Positions 47,899 to 56,295 are shown, counted from the stretch's first letter. The stretch: 64,000 nt of DNA from an uncultured Pseudomonadales bacterium (GCA_947489425.1 CANLDL010000002.1:682001-746000); one strand, 5' to 3'. A program made the numbers and translations. Notes: generated by a model from the letters alone, not told the origin.

Positions 47899-48099
47899 TT
47901 ATTCGCTACCCTTAATATCATTTTCTTTAATTAAAATATCAAAATAATTTCTATCATTTGGCCGATCGTTAATATTTTCAGCAAAATCATCCCTACAACC
48001 TGTATTACAAAAACCTACGACTACGCCTCGATAAGTTATCAGCGAATCTGACTCAACAGATTTACCTGATCGCGGGCAATATTTATTAATTGACTTCAT
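47899..48099 (-). CDS. Small YHS/TRASH-like cysteine protein
   Basis: A 66-residue protein beginning MKSINKYCPRSGKSVESDSL, with a second pair of cysteines in VVGFCNTGCRDDFAEN. The C-P-x-S-G-K then GFCN-x2-C pattern resembles metal-binding YHS/TRASH-like domains found on heavy-metal proteins. The end NDRPNDRNYFDILIKEN is well conserved in look. It is a plausible small metal-binding protein, but family membership is inferred only from the Cys pattern. It is 44 bases downstream of the nucleoside-gate gene on the same strand. Confidence 0.6.
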   Translation of the reverse strand: MKSINKYCPRSGKSVESDSLITYRGVVVGFCNTGCRDDFAENINDRPNDRNYFDILIKENDIKGSE

Positions 48100-48143
48100 T
48101 GCTTATTTAACTCCACTAAAGGATTAAAAACCTTGGACAATAT

Positions 48144-49130
48144 CTAATTGGGCGCCCGATAAAACCAACGCTGCTTTGATTCCGATAAGTAATTAGCAAA
48201 ACGTGCTAACAAAACGGCCACTAGTAGTGTAAATGCCAAACGCGCCCAAAGTACGGCGGAAACATCTGCCCCTAGCAGCATAATAAGTAAGGTATCTTCT
48301 ATTAAGCTGTGGCTTAAACTTAAAAAGGCCATAGTCAAAAAGATATCTTTAGGCTCAATTTGACCTGAACGTGCCTCTTTAATTAATAAACCTCCTCCAA
48401 AAGAAAGGCCTAACGTTAAACCTACAATCATAATATTAACTGCTTTGACACCAATCCCCAGCGCTCGCAAAACTGGAGAGAGCAGGGCATGTATGACCTT
48501 TTCTACACCAATAAATCGTAAAATTCTTATCAGTAATGTTAATCCCGCAATAATAAAAAACGCAATGACAAGGGTTTGCGCCTGCGTAACAAGCCAATCA
48601 AACCACGTAGTGCTTGCTATTTCAGGTTGCCATAAAATCGGAGACGGCATCTGTAGTAAATCAAATGAAGAATAAGTCAGATGTAGCAACACACCTAGCA
48701 ACAGGGCACCACCAACACGTAGCAATAAAGTAAACCAGACACTCACACCCGTTGCGCGTGCAATAATCACCTCAACGGGGAGCCCATGCGCAAGCAAAAT
48801 TAATGTGCCTAGTATACTTACCTGGGCTACCGTTAATTCACCGGCCAAACCTAACTGATAAAATACTGCCATACCTGCATAGATATTACCCACCATACTG
48901 GCCATCCACACGAGGCCCGTCTCACCCGGCAAGCCTACTATTCCCATCACCGGCTCAATCAATTCACCCAATTGTTGGATCCAACCCAGCACCTCGATCA
49001 CTCGGACAACCAGTAAAATAGGAATCATAATCTTAACCAAGATCCAGAAAATCATCCAAACCTCAGAAAGCCAATTAATCGTTACTACTTTTAGAGCACT
49101 AAAACTAAACAAATCGCGCTTATTTTCCAT
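48144..49130 (-). CDS. Nucleoside-recognition (Gate) domain membrane protein
   Basis: A 328-residue inner-membrane protein with about eight helices. Two Gate-like repeats are visible: LVVRVIEVLGWIQQLGELIEPVMGIVGLPGE near residue 40 and LLIRILRFIGVEKVIHALLSPVLRALGI near 198. The central GNIYAGMAVFYQLGL and SFGGGLLIKEARSG loops are also typical, as in SpmA/SpmB-like or YjiH-type proteins. A transport role is suggested by relatives, but the substrate is unknown. It diverges from an Lrp-type regulator gene 126 bases away, which probably controls it. Confidence 0.78.
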   Translation of the reverse strand: MENKRDLFSFSALKVVTINWLSEVWMIFWILVKIMIPILLVVRVIEVLGWIQQLGELIEPVMGIVGLPGETGLVWMASMVGNIYAGMAVFYQLGLAGELTVAQVSILGTLILLAHGLPVEVIIARATGVSVWFTLLLRVGGALLLGVLLHLTYSSFDLLQMPSPILWQPEIASTTWFDWLVTQAQTLVIAFFIIAGLTLLIRILRFIGVEKVIHALLSPVLRALGIGVKAVNIMIVGLTLGLSFGGGLLIKEARSGQIEPKDIFLTMAFLSLSHSLIEDTLLIMLLGADVSAVLWARLAFTLLVAVLLARFANYLSESKQRWFYRAPN

Positions 49131-49256
49131 TTGGCAGCCTTATTCTTGTCTTATTCAAAGATGGATAGAATAAAGCTATTTGAAATAATTAGTGCTTTTT
49201 TCTTAAAAAAAAGATAACTTTTATTTTTATTTAAACCAAAATAAGAAATATTATTA

Positions 49257-49721
49257 ATGAAGCTCAACAATATAGATATCCGAATACTCCGCGAGCTGCA
49301 AAATAATGCAGATCAGACGAATCTGGCTCTCGCAGAAAAAGTAGGGCTATCTGCTCCTGCTTGCCTAAAACGCGTGCAGCGTTTAAAAAATGAAGGGGTT
49401 ATAGATCGTATAGTGGCTATGGTGTCCACAGAGTCTATTAGCCGGCGACTAAATATGATTGTCGAAGTGAAAATGAAATCCGATAATCAACTTATGAATA
49501 AAGAGTTTATTCAAACAATTGCGAAAGTGCCCGAAGTTAAGCAATGCTATAAAGTTACCGGCGAGGTAGATTTTGTACTAATCGTAAATGTGACTGATAT
49601 CTTTGAGTACGAGACATTTTGTAAAAACACGCTTTACGAAAACAGCAATATGCATAAATTTACGACATTAGTCAGTATGAAATGTACCAAATTCGATACC
49701 TCTCAACATGATTTGAGCTAA
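49257..49721 (+). CDS. Lrp/AsnC-family transcriptional regulator
   Basis: A 154-residue regulator with an N-terminal winged HTH (LNNIDIRILRELQNNADQTNLALAEKVGLSAPACLKRVQRL near residues 2-41) and a C-terminal RAM/effector domain (about 65-150; FVLIVNVTDIFEYETFCKNTL). It binds DNA in response to an amino acid or similar small molecule. It is divergent from the Gate-domain membrane protein gene, so autoregulation and control of that gene are likely. Confidence 0.92.
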   Translation: MKLNNIDIRILRELQNNADQTNLALAEKVGLSAPACLKRVQRLKNEGVIDRIVAMVSTESISRRLNMIVEVKMKSDNQLMNKEFIQTIAKVPEVKQCYKVTGEVDFVLIVNVTDIFEYETFCKNTLYENSNMHKFTTLVSMKCTKFDTSQHDLS

Positions 49722-49800
49722 CAATAAGAATCAAACAATTGAAGAGGCATTAGTATATACACTAAAAATAGTAGAATTTGCCATTCAATGACTAAAACAC

Positions 49801-49830
49801 TTGACTCATCGGCCTAAAATCTCTTTAATA
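49801..49830 (+). promoter_or_regulatory. Promoter of tRNA-Phe
   Basis: TTGACT (49801-49806) and TTAATA (49825-49830) are separated by 18 bases, followed by a GC-rich CGCGCC discriminator typical of stringently controlled stable-RNA promoters. The tRNA begins about 38 bases beyond the -10. Confidence 0.65.
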
Positions 49831-49867
49831 CGCGCCTCGGCCCAAAAGGCCTATAGACCCTCATAAA

Positions 49868-49943
49868 GCCCGGATAGCTCAGTTGGTAGAGCAGAGGATT
49901 GAAAATCCTCGTGTCCTTGGTTCGATTCCGAGTCCGGGCACCA
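49868..49943 (+). tRNA. tRNA-Phe(GAA)
   Basis: The 76-base cloverleaf has acceptor GCCCGGA/TCCGGGC and D-arm GCTC...GAGC. The anticodon stem GAGGA/TCCTC carries loop TTGAAAA (anticodon GAA at 49901-49903), and the T-arm is CTTGG/CCGAG with TTCGATT. CCA is encoded at 49941-49943. Its 3' end serves as the attachment site of the adjacent integrative element and is kept intact by the element. Confidence 0.97.
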
Positions 49944-49946
49944 TTT
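49929..49946 (+). repeat. attL, 3' end of tRNA-Phe
   Basis: CGAGTCCGGGCACCATTT covers the T-stem and acceptor 3' end plus CCA and the first downstream bases. The same sequence minus one G recurs at 60999. Confidence 0.85.
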
Positions 49947-50033
49947 ACACTTCCAGTAACATCCCATAAAGTCTTGCAGCCCTTGAAATACATAGGGTTA
50001 ACCTATAGTCTTACTCCAAAGACGTCCGATAGT

Positions 50034-50106
50034 GTACCAACAAATCCAGTGTTATTCGATGGTATATCTGATGGTATTATTTATACCCTCAGTCAATATA
50101 CCAACA
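50034..50106 (+). promoter_or_regulatory. Candidate left arm-type recombinase sites
   Basis: Between attL and the integrase start lie GTACCAACA (50034-50042), GGTATATCTGATGGTAT (50061-50077) and ATATACCAACA (50096-50106). The 17-base middle element recurs exactly at 60921-60937 near attR, and ATATACCAACA recurs inverted at 60917-60927. Repeated sites at both ends of an integrative element fit recombinase or Xis arm binding. Confidence 0.5.
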
Positions 50107-50139
50107 TAGGGCAAATATCGGGCTTTCATGGAGAGAGTC

Positions 50140-51375
50140 ATGCCACTAACCGCCCAAGAAGTTAAAAACAAGAAAGCTACCGACAAACAATACAAAGTCT
50201 CTGACGAAAAAGGCCTGTTTTTGCTCGTTCATCCCAACGGCTCTAAGTATTGGCGTATGAATTACCGCTATGGTGGCAAACAAAAAACCTTAGCCCTTGG
50301 TGTTTACCCCGATATATCGCTAGCAGATGCTCGCGGCAAGCGTGATGATGCTCGCAGCTTAATTGCCAACGGCCTTGACCCGTCGGATATACAACGGGCT
50401 AAAAAGGTCGCTCAACACCAATCACAAGAGAATAGCTTTAAAGCCATCGCCTTAGAGTGGATAGCCAAAGAGACTGGCAAATGGTCAGATAGCTATACGC
50501 ATAAAATTACCCGCCTACTCACTAAAGATATATTCCCAGCAATAGGGAGCCGCCCTATTAGCGAAATAACACCACCTGACTTACTTGCCTGCTTACGGAA
50601 GATAGAAGCCCGTGGAGTCGTCGAGACAGCTCATAGAGCTAAACGAATTGCAGGGCAAATATTTCGTTACGCTATTGCTACCGGTAGAGCCGAGCGAGAC
50701 CCTAGCCATGACCTAAAAGGTGCCTTAGTAACTACACAAGCCTCTCACTTTGCCGCGATTACCGACCCTAAAGAAGTGGGCCCACTGTTATTAATGATTG
50801 ATGACTACCAAGGCACGATAGAAGTATCTACCGCCTTAAAGCTCGCTCCTCTATTTTTTTGTAGACCCAAAGAGCTACGATATATGGAATGGTCGGAGAT
50901 CCACTTTGATAAAGAGGAATGGCGTATACCTGGCGACAAAATGAAAGTGAAAGAAGACCACATAGTACCTCTGTGCTCGCAAGCCATGGAGATACTACAA
51001 AACTTCTTAAACATCACGGGCCACCGGCAATATGTATTCCCCAGCGCAAGAAGCCCAAAACGCCCAATGAGCGATAACGCATTATTATCAGCTATGAGAA
51101 GAATGGGTATACCAAAAGAAAAAATGACCCCTCATGGATTTAGAGCAATGGCTAGAACCTTATTGGATGAGGAATTGGGCTACCGCATTGAATGGATAGA
51201 ATGCCAGCTCGCTCATGCTGTTAAAGATGCCAATGGTAGAGCCTATAACCGCACAACTTATTTAAGGCAGCGTAAAGATATGATGCAGCATTGGGCAGAT
51301 TATTTGGATGAGCTGAAAGCAAAATCTATCACTAGTAATGTAGTTGCTGGTAATTTTAATGGTAGCAACTGCTAA
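50140..51375 (+). CDS. P4-type tyrosine recombinase (integrase)
   Basis: A 411-residue integrase with the DUF4102 N-terminal arm-binding domain (MPLTAQEVKNKKATDKQYKV...LGVYPDISLADAR) and core and catalytic domains. Numbered from a frame start at 50128, the catalytic residues are Arg246 (CRPKELRYMEW), His336 and Arg339 (TPHGFRAMART), His363 (QLAHAV) and Tyr373 (AYNRTTY). The ATG at 50140 has GGAGAGAG directly upstream and is preferred. It stands immediately downstream of the tRNA-Phe attL and reads away from it. It should catalyse site-specific integration and excision. Confidence 0.93.
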   Translation: MPLTAQEVKNKKATDKQYKVSDEKGLFLLVHPNGSKYWRMNYRYGGKQKTLALGVYPDISLADARGKRDDARSLIANGLDPSDIQRAKKVAQHQSQENSFKAIALEWIAKETGKWSDSYTHKITRLLTKDIFPAIGSRPISEITPPDLLACLRKIEARGVVETAHRAKRIAGQIFRYAIATGRAERDPSHDLKGALVTTQASHFAAITDPKEVGPLLLMIDDYQGTIEVSTALKLAPLFFCRPKELRYMEWSEIHFDKEEWRIPGDKMKVKEDHIVPLCSQAMEILQNFLNITGHRQYVFPSARSPKRPMSDNALLSAMRRMGIPKEKMTPHGFRAMARTLLDEELGYRIEWIECQLAHAVKDANGRAYNRTTYLRQRKDMMQHWADYLDELKAKSITSNVVAGNFNGSNC

Positions 51376-51406
51376 TCTCGCCCCAATTAATATCTCGAGA
51401 GTTTAT

Positions 51407-52342
51407 ATGAATTTTGATTTTATAGTTGCAGACTTTATGCCTGAGTACATTCAAAGAATATTCAGAAATTTTGATGGTACAGATGAAGAGCGGGTAAAAT
51501 TAGACAATATTATTGATAGTTGGGGTAATCTTGAATTTAATGCTCTGTCGCTTCTTTTAAACTCTCATGAAATGGTTGGAGTATATAAATATCTGGCTCA
51601 GTATAAATTATCAGATCATATGTGGAGAGTTTTATTGGTTCAAGGTTTTGTCTATCCATATTCTGTCATTAAAAAAAAGGGAGAGTTATTAGAAAAAGAA
51701 TGGTCCCGTATGATGATACATACATTAAACAATTTATCTCGCAGCCTCCATCAAACCTATGCAGTTTTATCTAGTGGTGAGATGGAAGCAATGATACATG
51801 GAGCTGACGAAGGTTTTTTTGGTGAGTTATTCGAAGCCGTAGAAAAAATAGAGCTTCCTATTATGAATGTTTTAAGGTTGCTAACTAAGCAACGTTGGCC
51901 TGAAAATTACTATCAGTATTTAATTGACCCTGAATTAGGAGATGATTTTAGTTGGCTTATTAAAAATGTATATGATTTAAAGAAAAAAGAAGCTCCTTGG
52001 ATAAATGATATGGACAGCGATTTCAGAAAAGTCTCTATTGAGTTAAATGATGAGATTACGGCATCTAGCTTATTTACAAAATATAGGGTGCCATATCGAC
52101 GCTTCATTTCTCTTTCACTTGAAAACATAGGGGGTATATGTGAAGAAGATAACAGGAAAAAAGTAAGATTTAAAAAGAATAAAAAAACTGTTCCTTCTGA
52201 AATTTCCTACATTTACTTAGAGGAAAAATACTGGGTTACAGTTTGTAGTTTACTTTTCAATCTTAACCCAGAGCATATTAAAGATACAGATAATATACAA
52301 CGTGATTATAGAAAGTTTGAGGGTGTAAAAGATTTAGAGTAA
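51407..52342 (+). CDS. Unknown cargo protein next to the integrase
   Basis: A 311-residue protein that I do not recognise. The ATG at 51407 after GAGAG is preferred; a frame extension to 51344 would overlap the integrase gene. It is acidic at the N-terminus (NFDFIVADFMPEYIQRIFRNFDGTDEERVKLDN), mostly alpha-helical in look, and has a lysine-rich stretch NRKKVRFKKNKKTV near residue 255. No signal peptide or membrane helices are seen. It is AT-rich, unlike the integrase gene. Its position directly behind the integrase of a P4-like element is where anti-phage or other accessory cargo is often carried, but no defence motif is visible. Confidence 0.7.
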   Translation: MNFDFIVADFMPEYIQRIFRNFDGTDEERVKLDNIIDSWGNLEFNALSLLLNSHEMVGVYKYLAQYKLSDHMWRVLLVQGFVYPYSVIKKKGELLEKEWSRMMIHTLNNLSRSLHQTYAVLSSGEMEAMIHGADEGFFGELFEAVEKIELPIMNVLRLLTKQRWPENYYQYLIDPELGDDFSWLIKNVYDLKKKEAPWINDMDSDFRKVSIELNDEITASSLFTKYRVPYRRFISLSLENIGGICEEDNRKKVRFKKNKKTVPSEISYIYLEEKYWVTVCSLLFNLNPEHIKDTDNIQRDYRKFEGVKDLE

Positions 52343-52412
52343 GTGTATAGGATTTGAAAACGGTAAATTTGTATTTTCTAATCCTTTGAGGTTATATTTT
52401 AATATTGCTTTA

Positions 52413-52460
52413 ATTCCTCGCAAGTCCCAGCACTTTCTGCTGGACAAAGTTATGAGGAAT
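52413..52460 (+). promoter_or_regulatory. Nested leader hairpin covering the alpA ribosome site
   Basis: Outer arms ATTCCTC (52413-52419) and GAGGAAT (52454-52460) enclose an inner hairpin CCAGCA/TGCTGG (52427-52443). The 3' outer arm is the ribosome binding site of alpA (ATG at 52465), so folding would hide it. Confidence 0.55.
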
Positions 52461-52464
52461 ACAA

Positions 52465-52704
52465 ATGACAGTTACAACCAATCTAACACAAGCAAGCAAC
52501 GAACCTAATTACGACCCACTTATCAAACTCCCAAAAGTCTGTGAGATTACGGGTTTATCCAAATCAGCCATATACGAAAAAATGAAAGAGGGTACTTTCC
52601 CCCAAAGTATCGCTATCTCTTCTCGTAGTGTTGGCTGGCTTTTATCTGAGGTAAATAATTTTATTCAAGAGCGTGTTGCAGCCTCTCGCAAGGAGGTTAG
52701 TTAA
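52465..52704 (+). CDS. AlpA-family regulator / excisionase
   Basis: A 79-residue DNA-binding protein of the AlpA/MerR-like HTH type (IKLPKVCEITGLSKSAIYEKMKEGTFPQSIAIS near residues 18-50, then VGWLLSEVNNFIQERV). In P4-type elements AlpA proteins activate integrase or act as recombination directionality factors. The gene has GAGGAAT before the ATG, within a hairpin. Its stop shares one base with the next ATG (TAATG), showing coupling to the following small gene. Confidence 0.9.
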   Translation: MTVTTNLTQASNEPNYDPLIKLPKVCEITGLSKSAIYEKMKEGTFPQSIAISSRSVGWLLSEVNNFIQERVAASRKEVS

Positions 52705-52988
52705 TGACGGTTGACAAGATTATCTCAAGCGCTTACCCAATAACTCTGGAGTTATTAAAAGCTCAAGGCTTAACCGAGAGTAACTATAAATATTACTCCA
52801 TACAAAACACATTATTTGATTCTAATAAGAATAACGAGCATGTCATTGCAATTGGTTGGCCTGATGGTGTGTATTGCTTCTTTAAAAGCTCACAACCAAT
52901 AGAGCTAAATCAATTATTTCCTAATCAGTTGGCCACTGCTTATAGAAATGCATCAAGCCACGAATCACTTATTTATGATTTGAGGTAA
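52704..52988 (+). CDS. Unknown small protein, paralogue of the next gene
   Basis: A 94-residue protein of unknown function. Its C-terminal half, WPDGVYCFFKSSQPI and then FPNQLATAYRNASSH ending in YDLR, aligns with WRDDEWMLYFART...FPEQLKQGYRASKNS ending in FDLTD of the neighbour at 52994. The overall pattern is a small beta-alpha domain. It is coupled to alpA by a one-base overlap and followed 5 bases later by the paralogue. No known motif is visible. Confidence 0.65.
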   Translation: MTVDKIISSAYPITLELLKAQGLTESNYKYYSIQNTLFDSNKNNEHVIAIGWPDGVYCFFKSSQPIELNQLFPNQLATAYRNASSHESLIYDLR

Positions 52989-52993
52989 CTAAT

Positions 52994-53344
52994 ATGCCAG
53001 ATTTATTTAATACACCGATGGACGAGAAAGCGATTTTACACCCAAGCTACTTTGAAGATGCTGAATGCTTAAAGCAGGTGCGTATTTATGAAAGCTCACA
53101 TTATTACCAGCTTGCAAATAATCAGTTTAAGCACTGTCGGACAAAGTGGTTTTACTGCAAATTAATTATTTGGCGAGATGACGAATGGATGCTTTATTTT
53201 GCACGCACTCATGCTTGGCCCCTTGATCAAAAGCCATTCCCTGAGCAATTAAAACAAGGGTATAGAGCAAGCAAAAATAGCAATTCTCATCTGTTCGATT
53301 TAACCGATGGGCGACCTTGTTATGAGCATAAAAAGGTCTCTTAA
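52994..53344 (+). CDS. Unknown small protein, paralogue of the previous gene
   Basis: A 116-residue protein of unknown function. It has an N-terminal region (HPSYFEDAECLKQVRIYESSHYYQL) longer than that of its neighbour and the shared core W-x-D-x2-W-x-L-Y-F then P-W-P-L-D-Q-K-P-F-P-E-Q-L. The two genes are probably an old tandem duplication. The ribosome site is AGGTAAC before the ATG. It ends 197 bases before the primase gene, and that gap carries the TTGATA boxes. Confidence 0.65.
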   Translation: MPDLFNTPMDEKAILHPSYFEDAECLKQVRIYESSHYYQLANNQFKHCRTKWFYCKLIIWRDDEWMLYFARTHAWPLDQKPFPEQLKQGYRASKNSNSHLFDLTDGRPCYEHKKVS

Positions 53345-53375
53345 AAAATAAGTTCTGAGATAGGCTCTTTTGTGA

Positions 53376-53471
53376 TTGATATTATTGATAAAGTTGATAT
53401 TCGCACTTAACTCTTTGTTTTTATTAAACAATAAAATATCAACCTTGCTCAAAAACAATATCAAGTATCAA
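53376..53471 (+). other. TTGATA-box cluster upstream of the primase gene (candidate origin or operator)
   Basis: Three TTGATA boxes lie at 53376, 53385 and 53394, exactly 9 bases apart. Three inverted copies (TATCAA) lie at 53437, 53459 and 53466, all in AT-rich DNA 71-166 bases before the replication gene. A 9-base inverted repeat GTTGATATT (53393-53401) / AATATCAAC (53435-53443) joins the two groups. Confidence 0.45.
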
Positions 53472-53541
53472 TTTAGGTTATGTATTTTGGCCGCATTTTG
53501 TTTATTAATTAAACGGGTGACGGGTTTTGGAGTAATAGTAA

Positions 53542-56295
53542 ATGTATGATTCTGTACTCAATCAGCTACGCAGTATTGGGCTGATTATCGATAATTTTGA
53601 ATATGACACGAACTCAGTTATTCGGTGTAAAGCCGAAGGTGATACCGGCAAAAAATTGTCTGGTTGGTATCGGATATTCTCAGTGATTAGCAAGAAGGGC
53701 AATACCTATTACGTAGGCTCTTATGGCAATTGGAAGAATGCCGGTATACCTGAGGGTGGGCTCACGATTAAGTACGAAGGCGAGGCGCTATCTGCTGATG
53801 AGCAAAAAGCTATCCAAGAAAAGCAAAGAGAGGCACAAAGAGCATCAGAGAAAGAGCGACGACTAAAAGCCGAGGAAGCTGCTAAGCGAGCTACTGATAT
53901 TTGGGAAGGTTTACCTAGCGATGGATATTCTGAATACCTAAAGAAGAAAAAAGTCGCAGGCTTTGGTGTGCGCTTTTCTCGTGGCTCTGTCGTCATCCCC
54001 CTTAAAAATGCTAGTGATAAGTTAGTTGGCCTACAGTTTATTTATGCCGGTGGTGACAAAAAATTCTTAACCGGAACAGCTAAAAGCGAAGCGTTTCATT
54101 TAATGGGTGAGATATTGCCAGAAAGCTCTTTAGTTATTGCCGAGGGATATGCCACCGCTGCCAGTATTCATATGGCAACGGGTTATCCAGTCGCTATTGC
54201 CTTTGATGCGGGTAATATTATTAAAGTCACTAAGGTGTTACGTAAGGCTTACCCTCAACAGGCTTTACTTATTGCCGCCGATGACGACAGCAACCAAAAG
54301 GGGGTTGAATCAGCAAGAAAGGCAGCCAGTAAAACAAAAGCATTGATCGTATTACCTGCCTTTAAAAACAAGGGAGAGCAGACAGACTTTAATGATTTGC
54401 ATGTTAGTGAGGGGCTACCTGTTGTTGCGACTCAAATTAATGCAGCCTTAAACCAAGTGGCCCCAATTAGTAATATCGAGACATCAGCCAGTGTAACGAT
54501 AAAAGGAACAGGCTTTTCGATAACAGATGAGGGCGTGTTTTATAGTAACCCCGATGAAGATAGCGACGAAGCACGTTTTAGAGTGTGTGCCAGGCTAGAT
54601 GTTTTAGCGTGGGCACGCGTTAAAGACGATGAGGGATGGTCGTTGTTGATTCGTTTTTTAAATCGAGATTCCCGACCTGTCGAGTTATTACTTTCTGCGG
54701 GCTTATTTGCATCGGATAGTACATCGAGATTACTTGAGCCGCTTTATTTAGCGGGATTAGAAATTGACCCTCACCGTAATAGCAAAAAGCGTTTATCAGA
54801 ATATTTACAACGCTCAAAACCCAAAAAAAGAGTAAAGCTTGTTCATAAGCTAGGTTGGTCTTTGGGGGCTTACGTATTGCCTTATGAGGTTATTGGTAAC
54901 CCCGAAGAGCCCATTCATTATCAGTCTGGCCGCAACCTGCTAAATAATTCCGCAGTGAATGGCTCGTTAGAGGGCTGGAAAAACAATGTAGCGGTTTACT
55001 GCCAAGGTAACCCCGTTGTGATGTTTGCCGCTTGCCTTGCCTTTGCAGCACCACTTTTAGAGCTGCTCCAAATGAATACGATTGGGTTTCATATGATGGG
55101 TAGCTCAAGCTTGGGGAAATCCAGTATTGCTATATTAGCGGGTTCTGTTTGTGGCGGTTTAAATTACCCTAAAACATGGAATACGACAGCCGCAGCATTA
55201 GAGCCAATGGCTGCCGAGCATAGTGATTCATTACTCATACTAGACGAGATCAAAGAGGCCGATGCCTTTACCATTGGTAAAACGGTGTATCAGTTAGGCA
55301 ACCAGAAAGGTAAGAGTAGGGCCACTGATACTGGCAGCGCTACGCGCAAACAGCATGAGTGGCGATTAGTTTGGTTAAGTAATGGAGAGAAGACACTCAA
55401 GCATCTACTGGCAGAGGCGGGTAAAAACGTTGATGCAGGCATGGAAATGCGAATGCTACATATCAATGTGGATTTTAATAAAACCCAAGCAGAGCGAGAT
55501 TCAAAAGGCATCTATCAAGAGCTACATAGCTTTGCTCATGGCGCATCACTGTCCGATCACCTCAAGTTAGAGGTCGCTAAAAATCATGGATACCCTCTTA
55601 AGGTATTTATAGAGTATTTAGTAAACCTGCCGGACTCAGAAAAACAAAAGCTAATTAGTTCGCTACGCCGAAAAATAGAAGCGTTTAAACAAGATAACCT
55701 GAGCGATAAGGCCAGTGGCCAAGCGAGAAGAGCGGGTACTGCTTTTGGTTTAGTAAGTTGCTGTGGCGAGCTAGCTACTCATTGGGGGATTACCGGTTGG
55801 AAAAAAGGCGAAGCGAATCAGGCCGCATCACTACTCTTTAAAAATTGGCTGAGTGATCGAGGCGGTGAAGGCAATGCAGAAGCGACAGCGATCATTGAGC
55901 ACGTAATCCATGAGTTGCAAACAAAAGGAGAGAGCCACTTTACTCGATGGGATAAAGACGAGCCCAAAGTCGATACCCATCAACCAAGAAGCACCGTTAG
56001 ATTAGGTTATCGAAAAATCACAGAGTCACACGAATACGGCAAAAGCTCATACACAGAAGAGGAGTTTTATATCTTTAAAACCGCCTTTAAAAAAGAGATC
56101 TGTAAGGGGCTGCCTTATCGAAGAGTATGCGAGCTTTTAAAAGAGCGTGATGCATTGGTGACACACAAAGGACGAGGGTTTTTGTACCAAGCTTTGTTAC
56201 CTGGTGCAGGTAAAAAAAAGACAGATGTGTATTTAATTAAAATGTCTGCTTTGCAGGAGTTATTTGGAGACAATGGATTAGATGAAGCAGCCTAA
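53542..56295 (+). CDS. TOPRIM/DUF927 primase-helicase of the element
   Basis: A 917-residue replication protein. The N-terminal part has a Lys/Glu-rich coiled region (86-118), then a TOPRIM primase-like domain with Glu201 in IAEGYATAASIH and AADDD at 246-250. A DUF927-type domain (about 320-500) leads into an AAA+/SF3-like ATPase with Walker A GSSSLGKSS at 520-528 and Walker B LLILDEI at 564-570. Similar proteins replicate P4-like and other integrative elements from their own origin. The ATG is after GGAGTAATAGTAA. An array of TTGATA boxes precedes it, a good place for an origin. Confidence 0.85.
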   Translation: MYDSVLNQLRSIGLIIDNFEYDTNSVIRCKAEGDTGKKLSGWYRIFSVISKKGNTYYVGSYGNWKNAGIPEGGLTIKYEGEALSADEQKAIQEKQREAQRASEKERRLKAEEAAKRATDIWEGLPSDGYSEYLKKKKVAGFGVRFSRGSVVIPLKNASDKLVGLQFIYAGGDKKFLTGTAKSEAFHLMGEILPESSLVIAEGYATAASIHMATGYPVAIAFDAGNIIKVTKVLRKAYPQQALLIAADDDSNQKGVESARKAASKTKALIVLPAFKNKGEQTDFNDLHVSEGLPVVATQINAALNQVAPISNIETSASVTIKGTGFSITDEGVFYSNPDEDSDEARFRVCARLDVLAWARVKDDEGWSLLIRFLNRDSRPVELLLSAGLFASDSTSRLLEPLYLAGLEIDPHRNSKKRLSEYLQRSKPKKRVKLVHKLGWSLGAYVLPYEVIGNPEEPIHYQSGRNLLNNSAVNGSLEGWKNNVAVYCQGNPVVMFAACLAFAAPLLELLQMNTIGFHMMGSSSLGKSSIAILAGSVCGGLNYPKTWNTTAAALEPMAAEHSDSLLILDEIKEADAFTIGKTVYQLGNQKGKSRATDTGSATRKQHEWRLVWLSNGEKTLKHLLAEAGKNVDAGMEMRMLHINVDFNKTQAERDSKGIYQELHSFAHGASLSDHLKLEVAKNHGYPLKVFIEYLVNLPDSEKQKLISSLRRKIEAFKQDNLSDKASGQARRAGTAFGLVSCCGELATHWGITGWKKGEANQAASLLFKNWLSDRGGEGNAEATAIIEHVIHELQTKGESHFTRWDKDEPKVDTHQPRSTVRLGYRKITESHEYGKSSYTEEEFYIFKTAFKKEICKGLPYRRVCELLKERDALVTHKGRGFLYQALLPGAGKKKTDVYLIKMSALQELFGDNGLDEAA

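Noticed and set aside
52704-53344. Toxin-antitoxin pair
   Set aside because: The two small proteins are similar to each other, while toxin-antitoxin partners are unrelated; no toxin or DNA-binding motif is visible.
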